NCBI GenBank assembly: GCA_027488715.1
Contig: JAIYBD010000155.1
Coordinates: 1-19,891, forward strand
DNA: 19,891 nucleotides
Direction of reading: 5' to 3'
Source of the DNA: Bacteroidota bacterium
Lineage (GTDB): Bacteria > Bacteroidota > Bacteroidia > UBA7662 > CANHCV01
Shown: piece after piece, positions 1 through 7,553 of the stretch
Layout of the letters: every line of letters starts with the position of its first letter
Numbering within the stretch: the first letter of the stretch is position 1
The notes under the pieces: generated by a model
The model's input: only the letters and a program-made list of their open reading frames with translations
Database searches by the model: none
What the model was told of the DNA's origin: nothing
Made by a program: the position numbers and the translations under genes

Positions 1-116
1 AGAACCACGTAAGAACCAAGACGATAAATCAACAACAAACCCAAAGTAAGAAGGATTCGTTGACGCAATTCTTGAATTTTGAAAATATTGCGGAGCGTTT
101 CGATGAAGCGTTTCAT
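1..116 (-). CDS. secY: Protein translocase subunit SecY, N-terminal fragment (runs off left edge)
   Basis: SecY is the channel-forming core of the SecYEG translocon in the inner membrane. Only the first 38 codons are present. They read MKRFIETLRNIFKIQELRQ, then a hydrophobic stretch (ILLTLGLLLIYRLGSYVV) that is the start of the first transmembrane segment. This cytoplasmic amphipathic start followed by 'R-I-L-x-T-L-x-L-L-x-I-Y-R-x-G' is typical of bacterial SecY. The ATG at 116 lies 3 nt after the rplO stop codon (TAA AGC ATG), the normal position of secY at the end of the spc cluster, so translation is probably coupled. It is partial because of the window edge; nothing suggests a broken gene. 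Confidence 0.93.
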   Translation of the reverse strand, partial: MKRFIETLRNIFKIQELRQRILLTLGLLLIYRLGSYVV

Positions 117-119
117 GCT

Positions 120-578
120 TTAAGATCCAATTAAATGAACAGAACCACCTGCTTGCTCGATAGCTGCTTTCGCACTTTCGCTGCAAGCATGAACGGAAAT
201 TTGAACGGAAGATTTGATTTCCCCACGACCCAACAATTTTACTTTGGTTTTTGCATTGGAAACAAATCCGTGTTCCATCAAAAACTCAAGGTTAATTTGG
301 CTAGTTTGGTATGATTCAACGAAACTTTGAATCATATCCAAGTTCAAGGGAGCGTATTCAACGCGGTTCAATGATTTGAAACCGAATTTTGGAACACGAT
401 TTTTCAATGGCATTTGTCCACCTTCAAATCCAGGTTTACGAGAATAACCAGAACGAGATTGTCCCCCTTTGTGTCCACGGGTAGATGTACCACCACGTCC
501 AGACCCTGGACCACGGCCGATTCTCTTACGAGATTTGGTTGACCCTTCTGCAGGGCGTAAATTACTTAGGGTAATCAT
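120..578 (-). CDS. rplO: 50S ribosomal protein L15 (uL15)
   Basis: L15 is a late-assembling protein of the large subunit that contacts 23S rRNA. The 152-residue protein has the Gly/Arg-rich N-terminal tail (GRGPGSGRGGTSTRGHKGGQ), the conserved FEGGQMPL and PKFGF segments near residues 50-65, and a C-terminal globular domain ending AIEQAGGSVHLIGS. I chose the ATG at 578 (MITLSNLRPAEGS). A TTG at 584 would add two residues and overlap the rpmD stop, but the ATG sits 2 nt after that stop and matches usual L15 starts (x-LSNLRPAEGS). It lies between rpmD and secY as in most bacteria. Confidence 0.97.
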   Translation of the reverse strand: MITLSNLRPAEGSTKSRKRIGRGPGSGRGGTSTRGHKGGQSRSGYSRKPGFEGGQMPLKNRVPKFGFKSLNRVEYAPLNLDMIQSFVESYQTSQINLEFLMEHGFVSNAKTKVKLLGRGEIKSSVQISVHACSESAKAAIEQAGGSVHLIGS

Positions 579-580
579 GA

Positions 581-763
581 TCAATTCATTTCTTCAATAT
601 TCAACAAATGCTGTACTTGATTTACCATGCCCATAATCTGGGGGGTAACTTCATGTACGCGAGAACTGTGCATCTTACGAAGTCCAAGAGCTTCAACGGT
701 TTTACGTTGGTAGGAAGGACGATCGATCAGACTTTTTACAAGGGTAACTTTAAGCTTTGCCAT
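581..763 (-). CDS. rpmD: 50S ribosomal protein L30 (uL30)
   Basis: L30 is a small protein of the large subunit. The 60-residue length is normal for bacterial L30. The sequence shows the family pattern: KVTLVKSLIDRP at the start, then QRKTVEALGLRKM, then a C-terminal helix (IMGMVNQVQHLL). The start is 4 nt after the rpsE stop, and its TGA stop is 2 nt before the rplO ATG. No Shine-Dalgarno sequence precedes it, so expression probably depends on coupling with rpsE. Confidence 0.97.
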   Translation of the reverse strand: MAKLKVTLVKSLIDRPSYQRKTVEALGLRKMHSSRVHEVTPQIMGMVNQVQHLLNIEEMN

Positions 764-767
764 GGGA

Positions 768-1286
768 TTATCCGTTGAATACTTTCTTTAAACTAACACT
801 GCGATTTTGAGCTACTGAAGCTGCATCACGCATTTTAGCAAGGGCATCAAAAGTTGCTTTTACCACGTTGTGTGGGTTAGAAGAGCCTTTAGACTTTGCT
901 AATACATCGTGAATACCTGCAGATTCAAGAACAGCACGCATTGCACCACCTGCGATAACTCCAGTACCGGAAGAAGCTGGGCGAATTAAAACTCGGCCAC
1001 CACCGTATTTGCCTTCCATTTCATGAGGCACCGTACCGTTGATTACAGGAACTTTGATTAAACTTTTCTTTGCATCATCAATTCCCTTTGCAATAGCCTC
1101 GGAAACTTCTTTTGCTTTACCTAAACCGAAACCAACGATTCCGTTTTCATCGCCCACTACAACAATAGCAGAGAAGGAGAATGTACGACCACCTTTGGTA
1201 ACTTTAGCTACTCGATTTACGTGCACTAACCGATCTTTTAATTCGATTTCGCTTGAGCGTACACGTTTAATATTGCTTGCTGACAT
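768..1286 (-). CDS. rpsE: 30S ribosomal protein S5 (uS5)
   Basis: S5 helps form the mRNA entry channel of the small subunit and affects decoding accuracy. The 172-residue protein has the N-terminal double-stranded-RNA-binding-like domain (DRLVHVNRVAKVTKGGRTFSF, about residues 18-38) with the GFGLGKAKEV loop. The C-terminal domain carries the signature GGGRVLIRPASSGTGVIAGG, which spans about residues 95-115, and ends NPHNVVKATFDAL. Length and order of domains are normal. It starts 11 nt after rplR and ends 4 nt before rpmD. Confidence 0.98.
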   Translation of the reverse strand: MSASNIKRVRSSEIELKDRLVHVNRVAKVTKGGRTFSFSAIVVVGDENGIVGFGLGKAKEVSEAIAKGIDDAKKSLIKVPVINGTVPHEMEGKYGGGRVLIRPASSGTGVIAGGAMRAVLESAGIHDVLAKSKGSSNPHNVVKATFDALAKMRDAASVAQNRSVSLKKVFNG

Positions 1287-1297
1287 TTTCTCTTAAA

Positions 1298-1654
1298 TTA
1301 AAATTTCAATCCACCTTCACGAGCTCCTTCAGCGAGTGCTTTCACGCGACCGTGGTAAAGGAAACCACTGCGATCAAATACTACATCTGTAATTCCGGCA
1401 GCGATTGCTTTGGCAGCTACAGATTTACCTACTAAGGTAGCAACTTCTACTTTGGTTCCTTTTGAACCTTTAAGGTCACCTGCATTGGATGCAGCACTTA
1501 CAAGAGTCTTGCCTTGTAAATCATCGATCAACTGAACATAAATTTCGGAGTTTGAACGATAAACCGACATGCGAGGACGAGTTGCAGTACCTGAAATTCT
1601 TTTACGAATGCGGTAACGAATTTTTTGACGTCTTTGAACTTTAGCGCTTGACAT
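1298..1654 (-). CDS. rplR: 50S ribosomal protein L18 (uL18)
   Basis: L18 binds 5S rRNA, with L5, and anchors it in the central protuberance. The 118-residue protein has the basic N-terminus (KVQRRQKIRYRIRKRISGTATRPRM) and the family core RMSVYRSNSEIYVQLIDD. Next come the central helix containing GKSVAAKAIAAGI and the terminal HGRVKALAEGAREGGLKF. The ATG at 1654 follows the rplF stop by 6 nt. Only a weak AGG lies just upstream, so there is no clear Shine-Dalgarno site. Length is normal. Confidence 0.97.
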   Translation of the reverse strand: MSSAKVQRRQKIRYRIRKRISGTATRPRMSVYRSNSEIYVQLIDDLQGKTLVSAASNAGDLKGSKGTKVEVATLVGKSVAAKAIAAGITDVVFDRSGFLYHGRVKALAEGAREGGLKF

Positions 1655-1660
1655 GACCTA

Positions 1661-2221
1661 TTACTTTTTAGAAGAAGCTGATTTACCTGCTTTACGGCGG
1701 ATAACTTCATTAACAAAACGGATACCTTTTCCTTTGTAAGGCTCTGGCTTACGGAAGGAACGAATTTTAGCAGCTACTTGGCCCAACAATTCATTATCAA
1801 CAGAAGACAATGTGATGATCGGGTTTTTACCTTTTACAGTTTCGGTAGCAATGGTAATTTCTTTAGGAATTTCCATAACGATATCGTGAGAGTAACCTAA
1901 GCTAAGCTCAAGCAACTGACCACGGTTGTTGGCGCGGTAACCTACCCCGACCAATTCTTGCTGAACAGTGAATCCTGCAGACACACCTTGAACCATGTTC
2001 GCAATCAAGGCACGATAAAGTCCGTGCATCGATTTGTGACGTTTTGATTCTGTTGGTCTTTCAACAAGGATTTCAGATTCAGTTACATTTACAATGATAT
2101 CTGGGTCGATCGAACGTTCCATGTTACCTTTTGGTCCGGTAACTGAAACCTTGTTCTTATCGGACACAGAAATCTTAACTCCAGAAGGAATTGCGATAGG
2201 TGATTTTCCAATACGAGACAT
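1661..2221 (-). CDS. rplF: 50S ribosomal protein L6 (uL6)
   Basis: L6 lies near the factor-binding site of the large subunit and binds helix 97 of 23S rRNA. The 186 residues form the two duplicated domains of the family. The N-terminus is MSRIGKSPIAIPSGVKI, the linker carries HGLYRALIANMVQGVSAGF, and the C-terminal rRNA-binding signature is EPYKGKGIRFVNEVIRRKAGK, here about residues 158-178. A short Lys/Ser tail follows. The gene starts 10 nt after rpsH and ends 6 nt before rplR. Confidence 0.97.
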   Translation of the reverse strand: MSRIGKSPIAIPSGVKISVSDKNKVSVTGPKGNMERSIDPDIIVNVTESEILVERPTESKRHKSMHGLYRALIANMVQGVSAGFTVQQELVGVGYRANNRGQLLELSLGYSHDIVMEIPKEITIATETVKGKNPIITLSSVDNELLGQVAAKIRSFRKPEPYKGKGIRFVNEVIRRKAGKSASSKK

Positions 2222-2231
2222 AATCGATCAA

Positions 2232-2627
2232 TTAATAAATGTAACACAAAACTTCACCACCCACATGAAGCTGACGAGCTTCTTTGTCGGTGATTACACC
2301 TTTCGAGGTCGACATGATTGCAATGCCTAAACCATTGATAACGCGTGGTAATGCTTCAACACCAGCGTATTTACGCAAACCAGGCTTAGAAACACGAACT
2401 AATTTCGTGATCGCTGGTTGTTTGGTGGTGGCATTGTATTTCAAGGCGATTTTAATCACTTCGAAGTTATCAACTTTATCGAACTTATAATTCAAAATAT
2501 ACCCTTTTTCAAAAAGCACCTGAGTCATTGCTTTCTTTAAATTAGAAGAAGGGATTTCTACAACGCGGTGGCGAGCAGCCTGGGCGTTGCGAATACGGGT
2601 CAAGAAATCAGAAATAGTATCAGTCAT
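2232..2627 (-). CDS. rpsH: 30S ribosomal protein S8 (uS8)
   Basis: S8 binds the central domain of 16S rRNA and is needed early in small-subunit assembly. In E. coli it is the translational repressor of the spc operon. I start it at the ATG at 2627 (MTDTISDFLTRIRNAQ), which matches the family start and lies 2 nt after the rpsN stop; a TTG three codons earlier would overlap rpsN. The 131 residues include the C-terminal signature around VISTSKGVITDKEAR-type residues (here IMSTSKGVITDKEARQ) and end GGEVLCYIY. Whether S8 autoregulates here cannot be read from the sequence. Confidence 0.97.
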   Translation of the reverse strand: MTDTISDFLTRIRNAQAARHRVVEIPSSNLKKAMTQVLFEKGYILNYKFDKVDNFEVIKIALKYNATTKQPAITKLVRVSKPGLRKYAGVEALPRVINGLGIAIMSTSKGVITDKEARQLHVGGEVLCYIY

Positions 2628-2629
2628 GA

Positions 2630-2899
2630 TTACCAACTTGCTTTAGTTACACCTGGAATTTTACCGGCAAGCGCCATTTTGCGGAACAAAACGCGGCTAA
2701 TTCCGAATTTACGCATATAACCACGGGGACGACCGGTGATTTTGCAACGATTGTGCAAACGTACGGGAGAAGAATTTTTTGGAAGCTTTTGCAATCCATC
2801 ATAATCTCCAGCTTCTTTCAAAGCTGCACGTTTCGCAGCGTATTTAGCTACCAATTTTTGGCGCTTTACGTCTCTTGCTTTAATACCTTCTTTAGCCAT
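2630..2899 (-). CDS. rpsN: 30S ribosomal protein S14, zinc-independent type (uS14)
   Basis: S14 is a late-assembling protein of the small-subunit head. The 89-residue length and a single cysteine (in NRCKITGRPRG) identify the longer form without the four-cysteine zinc site. The C-terminal half carries the conserved GRPRGYMRKFGISR and the ending GKIPGVTKASW. It starts 2 nt after rplE and stops 2 nt before rpsH. No second, zinc-type rpsN copy is in the window. The protein is complete and ordinary for the phylum. Confidence 0.97.
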   Translation of the reverse strand: MAKEGIKARDVKRQKLVAKYAAKRAALKEAGDYDGLQKLPKNSSPVRLHNRCKITGRPRGYMRKFGISRVLFRKMALAGKIPGVTKASW

Positions 2900-2901
2900 G
2901 A

Positions 2902-3456
2902 TTATTTCGAAGTTTTAAATGGCATACCCAACTCACTCAACAAAGCCATTGCTTCAGCATCGGTTTTTGCGGTGGTTACAAATGTAATGTCCATACCATT
3001 GATACGACTGATACGATCGATGTTGATCTCAGGGAAAATGATCTGCTCAATAATTCCGAAAGAATAGTTACCGCGTCCGTCAAAGCCTTTCGCGTTGATT
3101 CCACGGAAATCGCGAACACGGGGAAGAGACACAGATACCAAACGATCTAAAAATTCATACATCGTCTCACGACGAAGGGTTACGCGAACACCGATGGGCA
3201 TGTTCTCTCTCAACTTAAAGTTAGAGATGGCCAATCGAGATTTGGTTGAAACAGCTCGCTGACCAGTGATGGTTGAAAGCTCTTCAATAGCGTTATCGAT
3301 GATTTTTTTATCGGCTACGGCAGCACCTAAACCTTGGTTGATGGAAATTTTCAACAACTTAGGTACTTCCATGATGGATTTGTAGCCAAATTTTTCCATT
3401 AGCGCAGGAACTACTTTCTCCTGATAATGGTCTTTTAAGCGGGTTGTATTGCTCAT
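2902..3456 (-). CDS. rplE: 50S ribosomal protein L5 (uL5)
   Basis: L5 binds 5S rRNA and contacts the P-site tRNA and the small-subunit head. The 184 residues include the family landmarks: the start LKDHYQEKVVPALMEKFGYKS, then PKLLKISINQGLG, the GQRAVSTKSRLAISNFKLRENMPIG segment and the C-terminal DITFVTTAKTDAEAMALLSELGMPF. The ATG overlaps the rplX stop in an ATGA, so re-initiation is likely. Unusually for this cluster, a full GGGGAGGT sits 9 nt upstream inside the rplX coding tail, giving this gene one of the two strongest Shine-Dalgarno sequences here. Confidence 0.97.
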   Translation of the reverse strand: MSNTTRLKDHYQEKVVPALMEKFGYKSIMEVPKLLKISINQGLGAAVADKKIIDNAIEELSTITGQRAVSTKSRLAISNFKLRENMPIGVRVTLRRETMYEFLDRLVSVSLPRVRDFRGINAKGFDGRGNYSFGIIEQIIFPEINIDRISRINGMDITFVTTAKTDAEAMALLSELGMPFKTSK

Positions 3457-3782
3457 TTCTTAATTACCTCCCCTGATTTTTTTGCCACGCGAAGCTTCTT
3501 ATTGCCATCGCGTTTGATTCCAATACGAGTTGGTTTTCCAGATTTTGGATCAACCAACATTACTTTTGAGGCGTTCAATGGGGCTTCGAATTTCTCGATT
3601 CCACCTTCAGGATTCATCGCAGTTGGTTTGCGGTGACGGGTAACGATGTTTGCACCTTTTACGGTAACGCGGTTATTCGCTGCATCAACAGCCAACACTT
3701 CGCCTTCAACCCCCTTTGAGTCACCAGAAATAACGCGAACTTTATCGCCTTTGTGAATTTTTAAAACGGTTCTGTGAGACAT
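3453..3782 (-). CDS. rplX: 50S ribosomal protein L24 (uL24)
   Basis: L24 is an assembly initiator for the large subunit, located near the polypeptide exit. The 109-residue protein begins with a KOW motif (HKGDKVRVISGDSKGVEGEV, about residues 10-29). The conserved GANIVTRHRKPTAMNPEGGI and the basic tail (KKLRVAKKSGEVIKK) follow. The last codons, encoding SGEVIKK, also contain the Shine-Dalgarno sequence used by rplE, and the two genes overlap by 4 nt. It starts 10 nt after rplN with no SD of its own. Confidence 0.97.
   Translation of the reverse strand: MSHRTVLKIHKGDKVRVISGDSKGVEGEVLAVDAANNRVTVKGANIVTRHRKPTAMNPEGGIEKFEAPLNASKVMLVDPKSGKPTRIGIKRDGNKKLRVAKKSGEVIKK
3466..3471 (-). promoter_or_regulatory. 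Consensus Shine-Dalgarno sequence for rplE, inside the rplX coding tail
   Basis: On the minus strand GGGGAGGT is followed by 9 nt and the rplE ATG, which is optimal spacing. It encodes part of the L24 C-terminus (SGEVIKK). Most genes in this cluster have no such sequence, in line with weak use of Shine-Dalgarno pairing in Bacteroidota. Confidence 0.6.
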
Positions 3783-3792
3783 ATTTTATTTA

Positions 3793-4158
3793 TTATAGCA
3801 CCTCAGGAGCAAGTGAAACGATTTTCATGAATTGTTTTTCACGCAATTCACGAGCAACGGGTCCAAAAATACGAGTACCGCGTGGTTCATCTTGGTTATT
3901 CAAGAGAACAACTGCATTATCGTCGAAACGAATGTAAGAACCATCTTTACGACGGATTTCTTTTTTAGTTCGAACAACAACAGCTTTAGAAACGGAACCT
4001 TTTTTGGCACCTCCTGGGATGGCAGATTTAATGGAAACGACAACTTTGTCGCCTACGCTGGCATACCGACGACGTGTACCGCCAAGTACTCGAATAAGGA
4101 GTACTTCTTTGGCACCGCTGTTATCGGCAACAGCCATTCTTGATTCTTGTTGTAACAT
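3793..4158 (-). CDS. rplN: 50S ribosomal protein L14 (uL14)
   Basis: L14 sits at the subunit interface, forming part of intersubunit bridges, and is the docking site of the silencing factor RsfS. The 121 residues begin MLQQESRMAVADNSGAKEV, match bacterial L14 closely, and carry the conserved IPGGAKKGSVSKAVVVRTKKE. The C-terminal GTRIFGPVARELREKQFMKIVSLAPEVL is split here only for length; it is uninterrupted in the protein. The gene lies between rpsQ (2 nt gap) and rplX (10 nt gap). Length is normal. Confidence 0.97.
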   Translation of the reverse strand: MLQQESRMAVADNSGAKEVLLIRVLGGTRRRYASVGDKVVVSIKSAIPGGAKKGSVSKAVVVRTKKEIRRKDGSYIRFDDNAVVLLNNQDEPRGTRIFGPVARELREKQFMKIVSLAPEVL

Positions 4159-4160
4159 AA

Positions 4161-4415
4161 TTACTTAGCCTTTTCAACGATTTCTACCAAACGCCATCTC
4201 TTGGTTTTAGACAAGGGACGTGTTTCCATGATTTTAACGATATCACCTACACCGCACTCGTTCTTTTCATCGTGAACGTGAAAGGTTTTGGTGGTTTTTA
4301 AGAATTTACCGTAAATAGGGTGTTTCACCTTACGCTCAACAGCAACGGTAATGGTTTTTTGCATCTTGGTGGCAACAACGTTACCAACACGCTCTTTTCT
4401 TGCATTTCTTTCCAT
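4161..4415 (-). CDS. rpsQ: 30S ribosomal protein S17 (uS17)
   Basis: S17 is a primary binder of 16S rRNA (5' domain) in the small subunit. The 84-residue OB-fold protein has the family pattern: RKERVGNVVATKMQKTITV, then KHPIYGKFLKTTKTFHVHDE, then VGDIVKIMETRPLSKTKRWRL, about residues 55-75. The start is 12 nt after rpmC and the stop 2 nt before rplN. No Shine-Dalgarno sequence is seen. Confidence 0.97.
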   Translation of the reverse strand: MERNARKERVGNVVATKMQKTITVAVERKVKHPIYGKFLKTTKTFHVHDEKNECGVGDIVKIMETRPLSKTKRWRLVEIVEKAK

Positions 4416-4427
4416 TGTCTTGATCTG

Positions 4428-4625
4428 TTAAGCTTTGTTACGGGAATTCAATTCGGTTAACATCCGGGCGATTTCCTTCCGGGTATTCTTCATCATACTA
4501 GGGCGATCCAACTGGTTAACAGCATGAGCGAAACGCATCTTGGTGATGGCATTCTTCTGTTCCTTAACTTGGGCTAAAATGTCAGTTTCTGACATAGTTT
4601 TATAGCCTTTTTCCGTTTTTTTCAT
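4428..4625 (-). CDS. rpmC: 50S ribosomal protein L29 (uL29)
   Basis: L29 lies at the exit-tunnel rim beside L23. The 65-residue protein is a short helical hairpin: helix one around SETDILAQVKEQKNAITKMRFAHAV, then helix two with the signature NTRKEIARMLTEL. I kept the first ATG, which is 2 nt after the rplP stop. An ATG at codon 11 would remove part of the usual N-terminus. The N-terminal segment (MKKTEKGYKTM) is diverged from E. coli L29, but the context rplP-rpmC-rpsQ is standard. Confidence 0.95.
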   Translation of the reverse strand: MKKTEKGYKTMSETDILAQVKEQKNAITKMRFAHAVNQLDRPSMMKNTRKEIARMLTELNSRNKA

Positions 4626-4627
4626 AA

Positions 4628-5047
4628 TTATTCAACGTAATCTCTACGTACAACAAACTTAGTAGCGCAAGGTAATTTCTGCGCGGCTAAACGCATGGCC
4701 TCCTTAGCGACCTGCAAAGGTACACCATCTGCTTCAAAAATCAAAGTACCTGGCTTAATTGGTGCTACCCATAGCTCGGGAGCTCCTTTACCTTTACCCA
4801 TACGAACCTCAGCAGGTTTCTTCGTGATTGGCTTATCTGGAAATATACGAATCCATACTTGACCTTCACGCTTCATGTAACGCGTGAGAGCGATACGAGC
4901 TGATTCAATTTGCCGTGCAGTGATCCACTGGGGTTCCAAAGACTTCAACGCAAATGAACCAAAAGAAATTTCTGCACCACGAGTAGCGAAGCCGTGAATA
5001 CGACCTTTCTGCTGCTTACGGAATTTTGTCTTTTTAGGCTGTAACAT
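4628..5047 (-). CDS. rplP: 50S ribosomal protein L16 (uL16)
   Basis: L16 organises the A-site region of the peptidyl transferase centre. The 139 residues start MLQPKKTKFRKQQKGR and include the conserved WITARQIESARIALTRYMKR. The loop PAEVRMGKGKGAPE has Arg82 at the position equivalent to E. coli Arg81, which can be hydroxylated there; whether it is here is unknown. Its translation start is preceded by AAAAGGAGGT, an exceptional Shine-Dalgarno match lying in the rpsC tail. A TTTG-19-TACCTTTG promoter-like pair lies inside the gene on the coding strand. Confidence 0.98.
   Translation of the reverse strand: MLQPKKTKFRKQQKGRIHGFATRGAEISFGSFALKSLEPQWITARQIESARIALTRYMKREGQVWIRIFPDKPITKKPAEVRMGKGKGAPELWVAPIKPGTLIFEADGVPLQVAKEAMRLAAQKLPCATKFVVRRDYVE
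4715..4745 (-). promoter_or_regulatory. Candidate internal promoter within rplP
   Basis: On the minus strand TTTG (4745-4742), a 19-nt spacer and TACCTTTG (4722-4715) match the Bacteroidota pattern exactly. The sequence also encodes a conserved stretch of L16 (LIFEADGVPLQ), so coding constraint alone could explain it. If active, it would start RNA about 80 nt before rpmC. No direct evidence of activity is visible. Confidence 0.25.
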
Positions 5048-5049
5048 AA

Positions 5050-5796
5050 TTATTTCTTACCTCCTTTTCTGGGTGGGCGACCACCTGCTTTAGGTTTACG
5101 GCCACCGCCCATACCGCCACCGGTACCTGGAGTAGCTTCTTTCATACCGAAGTTAGGGGAAAGATCACGCTTTCCGAAAACTTCACCACGGCAAATCCAA
5201 ACTTTCACACCGATGGTTCCGTAAACGGTTTGCGCACCTACGTGAGCATAATCGATGTCGGCACGCAACGTGTGCAAAGGAATACGTCCGTCTTTGTACT
5301 GTTCAGAACGAGCAATTTCAGCTCCACCTAAACGGCCAGAGCACATCACTTTGATTCCTTCAGCACCCATACGCATGGTAGAACCAATGGCCATTTTCAT
5401 GGCGCGCTTGAAGCTGATACGTGATTCAATTTGTTTTGCGATGCTCTCACCAACCAACTGGGCATCCAATTCAGGACGCTTAATTTCCATGATGTTGATT
5501 TGAACATCTTTGTTTGTTAGTTTTTTGATCTCTTCTTTGATGCGATCAACTTCACTACCACCTTTACCGATCACAATACCTGGGCGGCTTGTATGGATGG
5601 TGATGATGATGCGCTTCAAAGTGCGCTCGATAACGATCTTGGCCATGCCACCGTTCGAGATACGCGCATTGAGATACGTACGAATTTTATGATCTTCTAC
5701 CAACTTATCGGAAAAATCACGTCCGCCGTACCAGTTGGAGTCCCAACCGCGGATAATACCTAGGCGTAAGCCAATGGGATTAATTTTCTGACCCAT
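5050..5796 (-). CDS. rpsC: 30S ribosomal protein S3 (uS3)
   Basis: S3 forms part of the mRNA entry site and has helicase-related roles with S4 and S5. The 248-residue protein starts MGQKINPIGLRLGI and has a KH domain with GKGG at residues 77-80 (RPGIVIGKGGSEVDRI). The conserved C-terminal domain contains SGRLGGAEIARSE and GVKVWICRGEV. It ends in a Gly/Lys/Arg-rich tail of about 25 residues (GGGMGGGRKPKAGGRPP, then RKGGKK), longer than the E. coli C-terminus. The last codons of this tail supply the Shine-Dalgarno sequence of rplP. It starts 4 nt after rplV. Confidence 0.98.
   Translation of the reverse strand: MGQKINPIGLRLGIIRGWDSNWYGGRDFSDKLVEDHKIRTYLNARISNGGMAKIVIERTLKRIIITIHTSRPGIVIGKGGSEVDRIKEEIKKLTNKDVQINIMEIKRPELDAQLVGESIAKQIESRISFKRAMKMAIGSTMRMGAEGIKVMCSGRLGGAEIARSEQYKDGRIPLHTLRADIDYAHVGAQTVYGTIGVKVWICRGEVFGKRDLSPNFGMKEATPGTGGGMGGGRKPKAGGRPPRKGGKK
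5059..5066 (-). promoter_or_regulatory. Consensus Shine-Dalgarno sequence for rplP, inside the rpsC coding tail
   Basis: Minus-strand AAAAGGAGGTAAG encodes the S3 ending KGGK and complements the common CCUCCUUU 3' end of 16S rRNA. GGAGGT is 11 nt from the rplP ATG, slightly long. Together with the rplE site it stands out in a cluster otherwise without such sites. Confidence 0.55.
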
Positions 5797-5800
5797 GCTC

Positions 5801-6151
5801 TTAATTTTTTGCCTTGTTGAACGAATCGATGATCATGGTCACGTGGTTCGAGCGTTTACGAACTCGGTGTGCACGACCCTGAGGAGCTGGCTGAATGCGC
5901 TTCATCATGGTACCACAATCAACCCAAATTGCTTTTACAAAAGCGTTATCGATGTCACCATCTTCATTTTTAGCTACCCAATTGGAGATAGCGCTCAACA
6001 ATAACTTCTCAATACGAAGAGAAGCTTCTTGTTTAGAAAATTTTAAAATCGCCTGAGCTTCTGAAACCTTCTTGCCGCGTACGAGATCAGCTACCAAACG
6101 CATCTTGCGTGGAGAAGAAGGAATGTTACGGAGTTTTGCTATTGCTTCCAT
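5801..6151 (-). CDS. rplV: 50S ribosomal protein L22 (uL22)
   Basis: L22 lines the nascent-peptide exit tunnel through an extended beta-hairpin, the site of macrolide-resistance changes in other bacteria. The 116 residues start MEAIAKLRNIPSSPRKMRLV and contain DLVRGKKVSEAQAIL. The hairpin region QPAPQGRAHRVRKRSNHV lies near residues 88-105. Its ATG overlaps the rpsS stop by one base (TAATG), so its translation should be coupled. No insertion or deletion in the hairpin tip is evident. Confidence 0.97.
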   Translation of the reverse strand: MEAIAKLRNIPSSPRKMRLVADLVRGKKVSEAQAILKFSKQEASLRIEKLLLSAISNWVAKNEDGDIDNAFVKAIWVDCGTMMKRIQPAPQGRAHRVRKRSNHVTMIIDSFNKAKN

Positions 6152-6426
6152 TATTTCTTTTTATCCTTTTTGGCGGCGTGTCCGCGGAAGTTACGAGTAG
6201 GTGAAAATTCACCCAATTTATGCCCTACCATGTTTTCTGTTACGTAAACAGGAATATGCTTATTTCCGTTGTGAACAGCGATGGTATGTCCTACGAAATC
6301 AGGTGTAATCATCGAACGACGTGACCAAGTTTTGATCACCGTTTTCTTACTACCCTCATTCATCGCAAGAACTTTGTTTTCTAAATGATGATCCACGAAT
6401 GGACCCTTTTTAATGGATCTTGCCAT
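6151..6426 (-). CDS. rpsS: 30S ribosomal protein S19 (uS19)
   Basis: S19 is in the small-subunit head and forms bridges to the large subunit. The 91-residue protein starts MARSIKKGPFVDHHLENKV and shows the family signature KTWSRRSMITPDFVGHTIAVHNG (split: KTWSRRSMI and TPDFVGHTIAVHNGNKHIPV). It ends FSPTRNFRGHAAKKDKKK. The gene begins 2 nt after rplB and shares one base with rplV. Length is normal. Confidence 0.97.
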   Translation of the reverse strand: MARSIKKGPFVDHHLENKVLAMNEGSKKTVIKTWSRRSMITPDFVGHTIAVHNGNKHIPVYVTENMVGHKLGEFSPTRNFRGHAAKKDKKK

Positions 6427-6428
6427 GG

Positions 6429-7253
<825 letters not shown>

Positions 7254-7261
7254 AACTCAAA

Positions 7262-7552
7262 TTAGTTTACGTTAAAGAAATCGATTACATCTCCCTCTTT
7301 CAAGGTAACGATGGCTTTCTTATAGTTAGACTTCTTGGACTCAACGAAACCCTTTTTTGTATAACGAGTTTTGCGTTTGCCCATAACCACCATGGTATTG
7401 ATATTGACCACGGTAACACCGAAGAAGGCTTCAACGGCTTTCTTGATCTCAATCTTATTCGCTTTCAAAGCAACTTTGAAGGCATATTGATTGCGTTTTT
7501 CAGAAAGACCAGTAGCTTTTTCGGATACAACAGGTGAAATAAGAATTTCCAT
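7262..7552 (-). CDS. rplW: 50S ribosomal protein L23 (uL23)
   Basis: L23 sits at the exit-tunnel mouth and is the docking point for trigger factor and SRP. I use the ATG at 7552 (MEILISPVVSEKATGL), giving 96 residues. A start seven codons upstream would run into rplD and lacks family support. The PVVSEKA segment contains the conserved Glu that contacts trigger factor in E. coli. A loop follows (VMGKRKTRYTKKG) and the end is EGDVIDFFNVN. Its ATG is 1 nt after the rplD stop (TAATATG). Confidence 0.95.
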   Translation of the reverse strand: MEILISPVVSEKATGLSEKRNQYAFKVALKANKIEIKKAVEAFFGVTVVNINTMVVMGKRKTRYTKKGFVESKKSNYKKAIVTLKEGDVIDFFNVN

Positions 7553-7553
7553 A

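Noticed and set aside
2630..2899. Loss of the zinc site in S14 as a defect
   Set aside because: The 89-residue zinc-free form is a standard variant; its longer length and intact core fit that type.
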